A stretch of DNA of 64,000 nucleotides. It comes from Ricinus communis (Eukaryota > Streptophyta > Magnoliopsida > Malpighiales > Euphorbiaceae). The translations under genes were made by a program, and so were the position numbers. The first letter of the stretch is position 1. The number at the start of each line of letters is the position of its first letter. The DNA is taken from assembly GCF_019578655.1 (NCBI RefSeq), contig NC_063256.1, positions 6,944,001 through 7,008,000 of the forward strand, given 5' to 3'. Positions 1 through 14,086 of the stretch are shown here, piece after piece. The notes under the pieces are model-generated. The model worked only from the letters and a program-made list of their open reading frames with translations. It did not search any database and had not been told where the DNA came from.

Positions 1-2505
1 TCACTAACCCTTGATTAATTTTCTTTACCTTTATGAGATTTTCTTGATAAAATATTACATATTACACTGCATTAGATATATCAACATGTATGCTAGGATA
101 TACTCTGCTTCCCACCACAATAATAAGTTTAATTACTTTTGATAATGACAATTAGGTAAAGAGACAAGATTTTTGGAGCTTAAAACAAAGTCTAATTGTT
201 TTGCAATGCCTAAAGAAACGGTCCAAGACTGGCTTAGCCAACCTGGTTGATGTGGACTTTGGTTCAGTTAACAAAATAGTATCTCTTGCTCTTTTACAGA
301 CCAGCTTATTATTTTGAATTTTGGATAATTTGGATCTCAGAAGAAAGGGAATTAATTGGGAGCTTTGAGGTGTCAAAGGGGACCGCACCATTCCAATTTC
401 AGAAATGGATTTTTATGGAAGCAAAGTTAGCTTAAAAAATGAAAAAATACAAAGAGTTGCAGGGGAGAAAGGGCCAATGCACCATCCTTATATAAATACA
501 CATTCACGAATATATAAATACTTTATATTGATTTATTTAAAAACGAAAACATGATATGATTAATTTCATATATTATTACCATCTGAAGTCATGGTTTTCT
601 TTCATTAACTTTCTATTAAAAAAAATAAAATATTATTTTGCTAATAACTAAGCAATTTAAGTAATAATACTTGACTCTCCCTTTTTACTTCTTATTTAGA
701 AAAGGATCTATATTTTAATATATCGACAAGGGACAATCTAATTGCAATGGGTTTTTGTTTATGCTGGAAAAATGCTAGACATAAGCAGATGTACCTCACA
801 AGACACAGTCTGATGCCCATAACTGTTATATTATATATTTTTCACGAAATTGTTCTTGATGTAGAGCAGGAGAATCCTATAAATAAACCCAAAAAGAAAA
901 AGAAAAAAAAAAGGTTAATATTAATTAGATCCGATTGTAGTTTCTTTAATTTTAGGTTACATGGTACATAGGAGACAGTACGATGATATATGGAAAATTC
1001 ATCACAATTAGTTTAATTTCATGTTTCCTATGAATGCACAGCTTTTATATATATATATTGTATGGTAGTAAAGAAAAATAAATAAATAAAAAAGTATCAT
1101 AATTTTGATCTTCACCAAAAATATGTCTTATAGAACATTTCTAAATCTAAGCTTGGCAGCTTCATATCGGCTTGTAGAGATGGGTTGCTGCTGAAATATT
1201 CACTTTCAAGTAAATGTAAAACAGCAAAAGGAACCGGCAAGTGGGAGGCAATACTATAGTAAAAGCATAATTATATGTTTACAACTTTACTATCTTTAAC
1301 ACATTTAATATGCATTTAATGAGATTTATATAGATCGAAAAGAGCTTAATTAATTAATTATGGTAGGATCTCTTCTATCTTTTAGTAGGCTTTCCCTTCC
1401 TTCACATATTGCTTTCTTGTCACTACTTATTTTCACAAGAGTTTTCTTTCTACTTTTACTAAAGCAGAAGATTCCATGGCTTCAACTTAGTTCATTACAA
1501 CTAATTTCATCCCATCAACATTTAAACACAAGATTAATCTATCTTTACCATTGATCCTAATCATACAATAATTTTAGGAGAGTTTAACTATATATTGTGA
1601 TTTTTAATTGGAATTAACCTTTTTGATTGCTTTTAAACATAACAAACACTAAATCCAAAACCTTCTATTTGATGACATCTCAAACCTTTAAGAGCAGGAT
1701 GTCTTATTATCGAAAAGGGTCATTCAGTTTTAAGTTAATTATAGCCTATGTATACAAATTACAATCCAAGTAAAGGGTAGTGAGTGTGAGCTATGGTGGT
1801 TCGGTAGGCAAAAAAAGGTAGGTAGCCATTTGATGATGGTGATGATGAGCAAGTAATGCAAGTAGAAGCCATTTCTTGATTAAGACCCAAGTTAAGTTAG
1901 CATGAGAGAACATTGGGGGAAGTGGTGTAAGGTTCAAGTGATAATTAAATCTTGGTGGGGCAGTGAAGAACCGTCCAATTATATTAATTAAGACCCAATT
2001 GTTCTCTAATTAGAATCCTTGTACCATTACCACCAAACCAAGCATTGAGGGTTCTTTAACCTTTTTTCTATTAGCAAAATCATATGTCTCTTTCTCTTCT
2101 ACGTGTACTTCCTTTCTAGATATTATATTATGGCCGTCAGGGAACAATACTTCGTGCTAGCAAACCCCTAATATTGATTTATATGCACTTTGAGAGAACT
2201 AAGGGCCCTTATTCACTTCCTTTTCTCATCAGGATTCAAAAATAATTACATATAAACAGAGATAAAACATACAAAACATGTTTAAGTGTTTAGGGTGAAA
2301 CTTAAAACAATGGTATCTACTGCCAAAACAATATCACCATGGATCCTAGTAAATTAGGACGTTAATAAATTTAAAATGATATCAATACAAAAAAATTATT
2401 ATCTAGTTCTACTGTCTATTTCTATTTATACCACAAGATCATGGATAATTGACATATATATATATTAGAGTATGTATCAATTATTTAATACTAAAGTATA
2501 AAACA

Positions 2506-2507
<2 letters not shown>

Positions 2508-2556
<49 letters not shown>
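2508..2556. repeat. (TA)n microsatellite
   Basis: Uninterrupted TA dinucleotides, about 24 units, in AT-rich intergenic DNA. A likely polymorphic marker. The open frame that crosses it on the minus strand is an artefact of the repeat. Confidence 0.95.
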
Positions 2557-2558
<2 letters not shown>

Positions 2559-3246
2559 ATCTCTTGTTTACTGTGGTGTATATACCGGGTTTAAGTAAAA
2601 ATATTTTAATTAAAATCCGGATAAGGGTGCAGTGAATTTTTTCATTTGGAGTTGTGATTATTAGTAAATGAATTAACAATTAGGGCTGCTATGAATTTGC
2701 CTTAATTAATTTCCTATCCGACCCACAATGAAATGAAAATTTATTCCGCAGTATCCGAAGTAATTTTTGCAATAATTTTGTATAGGTTCGAAGTAATTGA
2801 AGGTATCCACCAAAAAAAGAAAAAGAAGTAATTGAAGGTGATGGGAGTCATAGATGGGTCCAGGTAAGTTAGGGTGGGTTTACGTTCACTGTAATAACTT
2901 GACTTGCATGTAAATACTGTTAAGAAGAATAAAGGACAAAAGGGAAAGCAGGAAGCTCGGAGTCGGACTGCCCTTTGTTTTCATCATATCATGACTCCAA
3001 ACAAGATGAGGTCTGGTGTACAGCAGCTGTTGCTTTGGATTGTTTCGTTGATGAAGAGGATGCAATGCATATCACTCGGCTTGTCAAATAGATATATGCA
3101 TATGAACGGATAGATAAACTCATAATATATGTACTCTTCCATTAATTCAATACGACAAATTCATGACCTGACCACCTTGCTAGCTGTATACCCTTCCATG
3201 ATTTTTGTTCTCTTTTATCGACACTTATTGCCAGAATAATGTGTCT

Positions 3247-3274
<28 letters not shown>
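3247..3274. repeat. (AG)n microsatellite
   Basis: Fourteen AG units with no interruption, followed by a GGGAG break. It lies in intergenic sequence with no gene nearby. Confidence 0.95.
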
Positions 3275-3278
<4 letters not shown>

Positions 3279-4073
3279 TTCAAATAATCTGTATAGCCTA
3301 TAAGAATATTGCCTTCAAAATGATATGACCCTATTCAACTATTATTCACTGACCCAAACTGAAATTTCAGTACTGCTACTACTGATTGTATTATGTACAT
3401 ATTTTTAACCATTGTTCTCTTCTGCTTTTCTTGAAATTTCTCTTGGAGCATTCTCTGTTTGATATTAGTGGTTGGATTCCGCCGACAGTTCAATACTTCA
3501 GTTTCTTTCTTCTTTCTTACAAGAAAATAAAATAAAATTGTCAAGCATATTAGATTTACTTATTTCTTTTAGCCCGAGTTAGAAATGGATTATTCATGTT
3601 ACAGTTAAAAATAATGCTCACAAGAAAGAAAAGAGGAAATGATCAATTAAGTTGGGAATGGAATTTATTGAGTTTTGGGTATACAGCAGGTGAAAGTCAC
3701 TCAGGAATTGGCATCCTAATAAATATATTCTGGATGAAATGAAGAGTTGGGAAGTATTTACCCTGGAGTACGAAAGGTTGTCCTTTATGTAAGCTAATGG
3801 AGGGCTCCACTGCCACGAAGCTTCCAAGCACATATTTAGCAAATTTTCACTGATATGGCCCTGAATATCTGAACTAAAAGGACACCTCCTTCGTAGTTAA
3901 TTGTTAAGATTTTTAACCTCTCTCCCGTTTTCCTTTTTCTTTTTGAAACAAATCCTTTATGCTTTGTTGTGCACCACATTTATGCCCCTATTAACCCCAA
4001 AATCTAGAGCAATAACTCTTTAATGAAATGAGGGACAGTCATGGTAGTTGTAATAAGGCAGTGTTTACTCTTT

Positions 4074-4098
4074 TATATATATATATATATATATATAT
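4074..4098. repeat. (TA)n microsatellite
   Basis: About twelve TA units following a TTT run in intergenic DNA. Confidence 0.9.
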
Positions 4099-5029
4099 GA
4101 ATTTAGTCATTTTCTTTTTCCTGTAATTAGGTCTCCATTAATTGTTTTTGTATCTACAGCCAATGAACTTCAGGTTTCAGAATATTTATATGATATAAAT
4201 GGGTAAGAGCCATTTATTGCGATTGAAGCTTGATTAGAAATAGATGGGACCGATTTAATGTTGAATTCGTTATTAATAACTCTTGTCTACATTTTGGAAG
4301 AGGAGGCGAAGCCATTAACTGCAATCACTCTTCTTACTTTTTAATGAATCAGAACTATTCAAATATCTTTCCCGTACCTACGGCCGAACTAAGCCTGTGA
4401 ATCCATTTAATCTCTTTAAATTTCTACATAAATGTCTTGTGTTCATGCCTTTTTATGAGGATGGTTTACTCTCCTTGTAATACTTAGAACAGTGAAATAT
4501 TGTTTAATCCAAATAGGATAAAACATACCCTTTCAAGTATGAAACATCTCTTAATAGGATTGTTTATTGTTTGTAACCCATTAGGATTTGTCTAGTCTTT
4601 CTATGACCATCCTCTTTGCCTTTTACTCGATTATTAATTACTTCTTCCATTCCATATTACCTTTAGTAGTTCACTTGTATTAAGAAAATACTTAATAGAT
4701 TTAATTATAAAAGAAAACTGGTTAAATTAGATTAAATTACTTTTCTACATATATTATAAAATTTATTACATCTATTTCAATACAAGGATAAATCAAAAAA
4801 TAAAAAATTAATGTTACATTAGATACTTAAAAGTGATAAATAATTATAAAAAAATCTAAATTAGTATGGAATAAAGAGAATAATATGGACTATGATTGAT
4901 CTAAATTATATATAGATATTTAAGGGTATTTTAGAGTTTTAATGATTTATTTCTATATATAATATGGTGAAAGTATGTTTTTATTTCACTTTATTTTTTT
5001 TATCTAAATTCAGGAAATAATCGCCAAAA

Positions 5030-6145
5030 AGGAAAATTTGAGCTAGAAACGCATTGGACTGCAGCTGTAAAAGGCTCGGGAATCAGACACATTGGCTATC
5101 AATAGCTTGGGCCTAACCAAATTTATTAAGGCCCAAGAAGGGAGATTTAAGTAATTATGATGTAATTAGTGAATGATTATCTTTTAAGTTGTTTACTTTA
5201 TTTATGACAATAAGTGATAACTATAGTAGTTATGTGCTTAGAAAAAAAACTCTAACAAGTAAATCTCTATAAGGAGTAGAGATTAATTAAAATAGGGGAA
5301 TTTCTTCAGCTACTACAATTCTCTGGAAAAGGTTTCTACTATTCTCTACACAAAATTTCTATAGTTCATCATCTCTACATCTAGCTAGTTTGAATGACAT
5401 CATTCTTCCAATAATCAAAGAAGATTTTTGAAGACGTGAAAAGAGAGGATCGATCTTCTTCATTCCTTAAAGGGCTTTTGAACTTTGAAGAAATTTTAAT
5501 TTTTTGTTTTATATATCTTAAGTCTTTCTATTTAATTACAATGATTGTTGGATTAAGTATGTTAGGTTAAGTTCCATAAGTGTTTAGTTTGGTATTATGT
5601 ATGAACTTTTTATATTTTGAGTTTAATGAATGATTTCTTTACCTTCATATGTTCATTAGTTTTAACTATTATTATTGGTTGACCATCATATCAATTTAGT
5701 AGTAATATTAGTTATGAAAATATTTAAATTAAAAATATTAAAAATATCATATTTACTTTAGTCTATGTTAGTATAAGAAACCTAGGTTATATCGTTAGCT
5801 TGAGTGATTTAGAGAAAAAGAGAAAAAGACACATCACAACTCATTTGTTAGATTTGGACTTAAAGGAAATAAAAGAATTACTAAGTGTAAGCTAAACTAA
5901 ATACTATTTTATTATATAGTTCATATTAATAATTATAGTTGCATATTTATTTTATGGTTATTTAATTTTTCTATAAACTTTAATATCATTTTCAAAATAT
6001 TGGCTTAGAGTGTTTATATTTATTTTTAGTATTTTGTGTGATAGTCGGTTTTTATAACATATACTCTATAATTCCGTGTAAGATCGACCTCGTAGTGAGT
6101 TTGCCTGAACTATTATTCGATTCGTACACTTGCAAGTATTAATTT
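5030..6145 (+). mobile_element. LTR-like remnant of a Ty3/gypsy-type retrotransposon
   Basis: The stretch is unlike the surrounding plain AT-rich DNA. Near its right end (about 6070-6140) it carries a phrase of the type GATCGACCTCG followed by CGTACACTTGC, which is common in LTR/leader regions of plant gypsy elements of the Athila/Tat type. Further left are GGCCCAAGAAGG (about 5131) and a long non-coding leader-like segment. No gag or pol coding relic adjoins it, so a solo LTR or a non-autonomous derivative is most likely. The boundaries are approximate and no target-site duplication was identified. Assignment rests on remembered family sequence style, not on a search. Confidence 0.35.
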
Positions 6146-9100
6146 AGACTCATATGACTACAAGAAAATATTAATTAACTGCGGCTCCATTTATATCCTT
6201 AATCAACTTCAAAAACTCGTTTCTTTTGCTTTAGTTACCAGCCATATTCTTAATTAAAATATTTATTTTTCATATTTAGAATGGACCACATGTCGTTCCC
6301 CATAATAAATTATGAAATATATGGCTAATTAAATGAGTAACTTACGGAATCTTCTAATAATGATTTAGATTATAAATGATGAAATTCATTCATCTTCAAT
6401 TTATTAAATAATTAAAATGAGCTACTTGTGCGATTGAATTTTATAACTTGGAGCTTCAATGGTCGTTTTTATTCTAAAGAGCTTCATATTTTAACAGAAT
6501 GCATTTTAATAAATATGTAAATATAAAAAATAAATTTTTTATTCAAATTAAATAAATTATTTATATTTTTTCCTATAAATATTGATATTTTTAATGTCTC
6601 GTTTATTTTTTTTCATTCTTCGATAATAATAGAAAAATAAAAATAGAGATATCAATTAATAAATTATATAAAAAAAAGTTATAGTATATTTATTAAAATA
6701 AACTAAAATTTTGGATATTAATTTATTAAATTTAAAAATTGATTCAATTATTTATCTATATATCTAACTAAGGGAAATTTATAGTGATTTTTCAATTTTC
6801 TCTTTATTAAATTTTCCTGGCATTTCTCTCTTGTATTAAATACGATCAAAAATTTATATCTATTTTCAGTAGGATTGACACGTTAATTTAAAACTCAGGC
6901 AATTAATGCGTTCCATTCAATTCCACAAATTCTTTGTTAATTTCTAAATAAGTTTAATTATTAATATTGACATCTCAAATCTATTAATTCACATATACAT
7001 ATGAAAAGGAAAAGTATTTAAATTTTATAAAAGATATCATTAAAAAAAATTAAAAATAGAAAATATTTACGTAATAAGATTTAAGAAGTCGTTAAAGAAT
7101 AAAAAATCTAGAAAATACTCTTGAATTAATTAAACCAAAATGAATAATAATAAATATAAAAAAGAAAAGAAAAAAGACCATTAAGTTTGGATTAAAAGTA
7201 AGAACCGTATAAAATGAAAGAGAGGGAGAGAGACTTGTAAATGCTTCTGAAGTTCTTAAATAAGCAAACAAAACAAAAATCTGGACACAAGATTTGAGTT
7301 ATTGAGAATGCAGTAGCTATATTATAACAGGAAATCAGTTCCAATTCACACCACCCATTCCGCCATGTCCCCAGATCCATGCACACGTGTGAGTCTCTCT
7401 CTTCCATATAATTTATATCTTCTTTTACCACCAACTCATTTGGAATTATTTTTTTAAGATCGTGATAAGATCTTGTCTCCATCTTTTCTTTTTATTTTAT
7501 TTTCTTACCACTAGAACTGCAGTAAAAATTCAGCAATTTCCAGGAAAAGAAAGAGGTGAGGATCCATGGGCAGCTTGCCTTTTATATGTTGGGGAGGGGA
7601 ATGATCTCTTCTTCTCGATTGCATGCTGTGAAACTGTTATGAGGAAGAAGATCATTAAATATATATATAGTTAGGGTTTTGTTTGTTTTGTTAAAGCACA
7701 AACACGAGGAGGGAACAGGATTGCATTTTCTTATAAAACTATATATGAGACATTTGCAGCATATCATGAACTGGTAGTGTCACGAGATTACATAAAAGTA
7801 TATAACAAAAACAATAAGAAAAACAAAGAACCACTAAAAACCATATTTTTGTTTTCTTCTTTTAGCTTCTTTTCTTTTTTCTTTTTTCTTTTTTCGTTTT
7901 TTTCTTTTGGGATTTTGCTTTCTACTGTTGCTCTATCAACTTTCTTTTATATTCACTGGCCACCAAATTCTGCTTTTGGGCTTTTAAGGTGACAGTATCT
8001 GCAGTTTTCTTAAGAAAATGCGTATATAGGATCCCTTACTCCCTCCATAACATATGCCTGCAGAAATATGGTCTGAGAATCTTTGCCTATTGTATGGCCA
8101 AAACATGAAGAAAGCCAAACAAAGTGCACGCTTCCCAATAGGCAATACGCAGAGGTAAATCTATATACATATATGTACAGACTGTAATGAAATAATATAT
8201 TGGGATAGAGAAGAAGTCCCAATTGGATTCTAGATCATTGCTCTACTACTCAAATTTAGTACAGGCTACTGAAAGATAGTACTGGTTAACACATTAGCAG
8301 TAAAAAAGGTGGCAGGATTAATTTCTCTTTTATGTGAAAATATCTCATGTCTCGATTTTTATAATTTTATATTTAAATTTTATTATGAGTTTTTAACAGT
8401 AGGATATCGAGTTAGTCTTATCAAAATCTCATCGTCTCCGTTCTGAATGGTCGCTATTAATTTATCCGAATTTACAAAATACATAGGATTCATTGGAGTC
8501 CGGACAATCGATGTCTACTTTGGATTGAAAATATTTAATAAACTTAGTAAATTGCTGGGAAATTATGTTGTCACGTCACTGCACACCACTAAAGTAGAAA
8601 TGAAAAAGAAATAGTAATTTCATTTTATGAATTAAAAAGAAAAAGAAGAAGAAGGGAAACAGAAGCTGGTTATGAGATTATATTAGCTGGAAATTCAACA
8701 GATACTTTTATTAAAAGAAGGGAATTATTAATTAATCAGTGTCTTGTTGATTAAGGTGTTGAACCCGTACAAAAAGTAAGAAGAGATGTGCTGAGTTCTC
8801 GTAAATATAAACAAACATGTTATTCTGTTCATGGGATCTTTGATTCTTGAAATTGCAGAAGCGAAGGAGGAAACCTTTTAGGAAGAAGATGGTGAAGGCG
8901 TTGAATACCATGTTTTGGGTCTTACGTTACAATGTTCATAGAGGGCAGACACAGACACTTGGCACACATGCGATCGACTTCGGTGCCAGCCGCAGACCAA
9001 TATTAGTTCTATGTGTCTCACGTGCAATACTATCTTGCATGATATGTACATGTATACACCATTTATAAAAAATTTATACATTAATTCATGACATGTACAT

Positions 9101-11700
9101 GAATATTATGTATATTTATTAGTATTAAATGATAAAAATATGTGTTAATTATTTAATATTAAAATATAAATTATTTTTAAATAAATATTATTTTTTATTA
9201 ATTATTCATGTATATATTAAATTTTATTTTATAAAGAAAGAAAAAAGAAAATATAATATATGATGCCTAATACTTAGCATAAAATCAGCAAAACCAGTGA
9301 TTGGATATATGAATTTGCTGATCTCCTTGCAGATTGCTTAGTATCTTGTTGTAAGTACTCCCTCTTGTCCCATGTTTTTAACGATTCTGTTGGTTTCCCA
9401 TTTTCAAATTTTTAAGACGCATATTGCAGCTGTCTTAAGGCATCAATTATCATCACAATCTAAAGATAATAAATAGCTAATTGATGAAGATTTTAGCTCA
9501 AGTGCAATATACAAAACTAACAGATGGACAAGATATTGAAAAATAAAATATTGCATCAGTTATTACTAATAAATAAAAGAAAAAAAAAATGATATGATTT
9601 GGCCATGGTCTTGCGAACCAAGTTGTTGTTTGCTTGTAAGAATCTATATGAATCTTGATGCAAGGAAACTTTTGTATTTAAAGAAAAAAAAAATGATAAT
9701 TATTGTTGGCTGTTGAATAATATGCTCAGTCTCTACTAATAATAATATTATTTCTGTTGCTGCCGCCAATACTATCAAATAATAATGGGATAAATCTTTG
9801 AAATTTAATCTTAACTGGATCGTAGGATCTGATCAAAGTTTAAGTTGACAAAAAGAAATAATGGAAAAAACAATTTGGCATTTGTTTTCTCTTTGTGCTC
9901 TCGTGGGTCACATGCTTATTTTACTAGCCTATATTTATATATATATAATATATATTATATGTGTGTGTGTGTGCGCACCGGTACTGCAGGAAACATACAC
10001 TACAGCGTCCTTCCAAGTGCATTCTGATGAGAGGTAGCAGTACAATCTCACGTGGCTACTTCATCACTCATATTAATATTATTGGATTTGTACTGTTTCT
10101 ACTAACTTTATGCACAATCTTAATTAATTATTCCAACATGTCCAAGACTATGCTACTTGAGTTTTTTTTTTTTTTTTTTTCTCCAGAGCTAACCGCATGA
10201 TTCAACCGCCACTCAAGTAATTAAGATTTTTTTTCTTCAGGGTTTTATACAAGGAAAAATACAAAAAAATGTTATACAATTTGATGTTTTTATTTTTAAA
10301 AAATTAAATTTATTTTTTTATAAAAATTATTATATAATCTATATTTTTAAATAACATATTATCTTATGATTTAATATTTTTAAATCTTTATTATTTCATG
10401 AGAGTTGATTTGATAGTAAATTATTTGTAGAATAATTTTATTATTAAAAATAAATATTACACTAGCATTAGATTATAAAAATTTAAAATATATTAATTTA
10501 TAAAATAGTAAAAGTATTAAAAATTAAATTACAATATATTTTTATCATAACAAATATTACAGTACTCTAAATACAAAAGTATTTAATCATAAGATATTTA
10601 TATATTTTTTTACATAAAATATATTTTTTATTTAAATATAAAATAATTCTAATATATATCATTCGTTTCAGGATGGAATTAAATTCATAGATAGGAGAGG
10701 GTAGCTAAGTCATTTTCAAATAAAAATTTGTAATTTTTCTTTTTTCTTTATTTAAGAAAAACAATAAGCTATTTTTATTGTATAATTTATAAGTGCATGG
10801 AGGGTTAACCCATTAATCTAGGGGTATGGTTGTGGGTGAGGGATTAAAAAGAAAAAAAAAATGAAATTTTATTATTTCGAGACAAAACACCTGGCCAAAG
10901 TAGATTTGATTGACTTTTTTGTCATTTATGTATGAGAGTGAGAGTAGACTGAAGAGGGCACAGTCAAGCAGTGGACTTGGAAGTCACAGGAGTAAAAGAA
11001 GACAAGACCCTTGAGCAGTTAAAAATGGCTGCAAATGCGCTGCTGGGGGGAATCTATTACAACAACATGTCTACTGAGGGAACCTTCTTTTTGGCCCTTT
11101 TTTTTTTTTTTTTAATTTTTTTAATCTCTTATTGTTTGTCTCTCACCGCCGACAACTAAATAATGCTGTAGCCTCTAGTGTGTATTATTATTGTTTGTGA
11201 TTTTGATCCCCCTTTCTGGTATCCATATTTGCTTCATTAATTCATTCGGGTTTGCTTTCATGTGGGCTTGGGCTGTCTAGCTGCGAGTAGTTTTTCCCCA
11301 CAGAATATTGAGCTTCTCCAAATGGGGCTCTGACCCAGATTCACTTCTTTTTATGCCTCTCCTACGGCCCAGTTATCTGAAAATCTACATATCAATCTTG
11401 GATGTATATTGTTCATATAGGAAGCTGTGGTTGCTTTGACACTATTAACCATCCACTGAAATATCGCAGTCTGATTCTGGTAAATTAGCCATCAATCAGC
11501 CTTAATTGCCATGTCAATGACTATCGGCTACAGGCTACAAAATGGAAGCATCCTATATGAAGAAACATAGACGCATTTTCTGGGCTCAGCTTGTAAGCAA
11601 TTCTACATTTTTTTTCATGACTTAAAAATGAATTTGGATTCGTGAGAAAGCAGATAGAAAGAACATAGGCTGGCGAGATTCGTTTGTGATGATTAGAAGG
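6146..11700. other. Gene-free AT-rich intergenic region
   Basis: No supportable gene. Features seen are a CT/T-rich low-complexity tract (about 7848-7910), a (TG)n stretch near 9960-9973, T-runs near 10160 and 11100, and an inverted-repeat-like AT segment near 9080-9235. Two less AT-rich patches, about 7330-7660 and 8850-9050, have open frames of 70-96 codons on one or both strands. I recognise no product in them, and they lack a coherent splice context. Confidence 0.55.
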
Positions 11701-11701
11701 A

Positions 11702-11815
11702 AATTCTGAGGGTCTTGGGGAGACTGCTGGCTTCAACTTCCTTGATGATATCTGCTGCTTTAAGAAGAGAAAGGCAATCGAAGAGACAAGGCGAGGCGTC
11801 GTTAACCATGCCTAA
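11702..11815 (-). pseudogene. Exon-like relic of unknown gene
   Basis: On the minus strand a run of AAATTTTAG (acceptor-like) is followed by an open stretch beginning at about 11810. Its translation (MVNDASPCLFDCL, then a leucine/alanine-rich segment, ending near KTLRISF at a stop about 11702) has normal amino-acid composition and higher GC than its surroundings. It resembles the last exon of a gene, but no upstream exon is visible in the next 600 bases and I do not recognise the family. It could be a stranded gene fragment or a chance frame. Confidence 0.25.
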
Positions 11816-12389
11816 AATTTAAAAATAAAATATTAGACAAAATATAGGAATGAAGAGGAGGAGAAAAATTAGAGCCCACGTCTTATCTAAGTTTGTTTGT
11901 TTCTCAAATATATAACGGAAGAAAATCATTTTCATTTTTTTCGGTTGGTTGATGAAAACAATTCTTTTAATGAAAAACTAAGCTATTAAAAACTAATAAT
12001 TGATATTTTTTAAGAAAAATGATAATCATTCTACGATTATTTTATTTCTAATTTTTACCTATATGATGTTATATATATTATTTTTATAAAATTGCATCTT
12101 AATTTTAAAATATTAAAAGGTAGTTTAATAAAATTTCTATGTAATACATCAAATGGTAAAAATAAAAATATTAAAAAATAGTTTAGCATATGCTACATCA
12201 AGTAGGCAAAACTATAAATAAATGAAGGTCTGCTTTGTAATATTATTCATTTTATGAAAAAATCTAAACTGATATAACTTTTTATAGATCAATTCTCACT
12301 TTTATTGATTATTGGCTATTAGTGTCAACCAATCACTAGTCGAGAGCTAACAATTTTCATCTTTAGTTTTTATTGTACTTTTTTTTTAA

Positions 12390-14086
12390 TGTTTACTTGT
12401 AAATTAAAATATAAACTTTAAATTTGAAGAAAACATCATATTTATTTTTAAGAAGATAAAATTAAATATATTTTGTGAAAGTGATACACAAATATGACGT
12501 AGTATTTAAAGCGATCAATGGAAATAATTGGAGAGCTCTAAATATCAAAGTAAAATGATTTGTAAATAATGAGAAGAAGTGACTATAGATTTTGAAAAAG
12601 ATAATTTGTGACTCATGCATTACATGAAATACCATGCACAAATGATGATATATCTAATTTATTTTTGACACGATATGCTTAAGAATGGAATTTAACAATG
12701 ACCAAGTCTTTTATGCCATTTGGATGAAGAGGTCTGGAATGTGGAAAAAGAAAGAATTGGTTTAGTTTGTGGCCACTCATATACACCATTTTTAGCTTGG
12801 CCTTTCACCATAATTGTCTTTATGCTAAGTTCCTTCATAAAAAAAGAATTTGCTAAGAATCAATTGATGCATTATTTTAATTACAGAATTGATAATTATA
12901 TTTATTTTCATATTTGGAACACAAAGAACGCCATTTAAAAGGAAAGTTTTATGTGGAGTTTTCAACAATGTTGAACCAGAATGTGTAATTGATAATTTAT
13001 TGCTATCGTAAATCATCATGTCATCACTATCCATACATGGTGCCTGAAGAGAGAGACTCTCTAAATCATATGTAACATGATAGGAAGCTCCGCTATCCAA
13101 GAACCATGATGAGTTGGTGGAAGTATTGGCTGCATATTAAGCCTTTAGTTTCCACGGTGGATTTTAATTTATATTGTTTGTTTGAACTGGTTGAAGTTTG
13201 AAAGATGTGCACTTCTTTGTTGTGTGACCTTGGATTCTACATAATTGATAGCATCCAAGATATGGTTTAGACTAACAATTACCTCGTCCAATATCATTGT
13301 TATGAGTTGCTGCTGAATCGCGGTAATGGTTGTAAGTTGTTATTACTTGAACTATTGTTGGATTGCCAAAACTAGTTCGACTGAGTGGAGACATTGGCAA
13401 GATTAGAAACATCAATGAAGTTTGACAATGTTCAACAATGCTTTATAATTCAACAACTTATCATGCAGCTCTTCAAAGGTGATTGGAGTATTCCTTGCTT
13501 GAATAGCACCGGAAAAGTTCGTTACAGTCATCTCCAAGAGCTTTTAAAATTTTGTCAATGAGGTCATCATCATCAAATGTTGCACCAAGAAGAGTCAGTT
13601 CATCAGCTATTGCTTTAACATTTTGTAGAAACTCGATTATAGACTTGAATTCTTCTATCATCTTTCTAAGATGTTGTTTTACTTGTCTAATACAACCTTA
13701 AGAGGGCTTGGCATACGTATTAGCATCTTTTGAGGTTTTAGCACTTGCAACAAATAGAATTGTCGTAGAAGTGATGGAGCCTATTATGGCATTGAGAATA
13801 AGATGATCTCGTCAAAACCAGAAAATATGGGCACGATTTGCAAAAGTATTGTCATTTGTTGTAATGATAGATGAGGGGCACAACTTAATGATGACAAAAG
13901 CTCCCAAGAGAGATAATTGGTGGAAGTTAACTTCAATGGAGTTTGAGGAGCAATATCGATAGTGATGAGAGTATTAATTGAGTCATTTGTGTTTCAGATG
14001 TTGGTGTTTGAGCCATTGGCTGACATGATCAAAAACAGAAAAATAAAGAAAAAGAATGAGAGGATAGCGTTAAAGCTTTGATACCA
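12390..14086 (-). mobile_element. Decayed Ty1/copia retrotransposon (GAG-protease-integrase part)
   Basis: Reading the minus strand from right to left, pieces of a copia polyprotein appear in the correct order. A primer-binding site TGGTATCAAAGC (14086-14075) resembles the usual initiator-Met-tRNA site. A GAG start lies at 14026, followed by a LKLTSTNYLSWELL-like segment near 13900. A UBN2-type GAG core with FLQNVKAIADELTLLGA lies at about 13660-13475. The aspartic protease motif DSGAS begins at about 13095. A GAG-pre-integrase segment with KNGVYEWP and WHKRLGH lies near 12790-12710. Integrase-core relics (SPIISIDRFKYYVIFVYHFTKYI) lie at about 12540-12460. Several frameshifts and stops separate the pieces. 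Reverse transcriptase, RNase H and a second LTR are not seen, so the element is truncated and dead. Confidence 0.85.

Larger units (their letters stand above)
1..5029. other. Gene-free AT-rich intergenic region
   Basis: No reading frame here has recognisable protein similarity, codon-like composition or flanking splice signals. The open frames are short (under 80 codons) and low in complexity. The stretch holds three simple repeats listed separately, and a slightly less AT-rich patch around 2880-3060 that I cannot assign. It may hold promoter or enhancer sequence for a gene left of the window, but nothing in the sequence shows that. Confidence 0.6.

Noticed and set aside
2491..2679. Minus-strand frame with an Ile-Tyr repeat
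   Set aside because: It is the translation of the TA microsatellite.
7560..7680. Possible microRNA precursor (GGGGAGGGGAATG text)
   Set aside because: No matching complementary arm was found and no known mature microRNA sequence is present.
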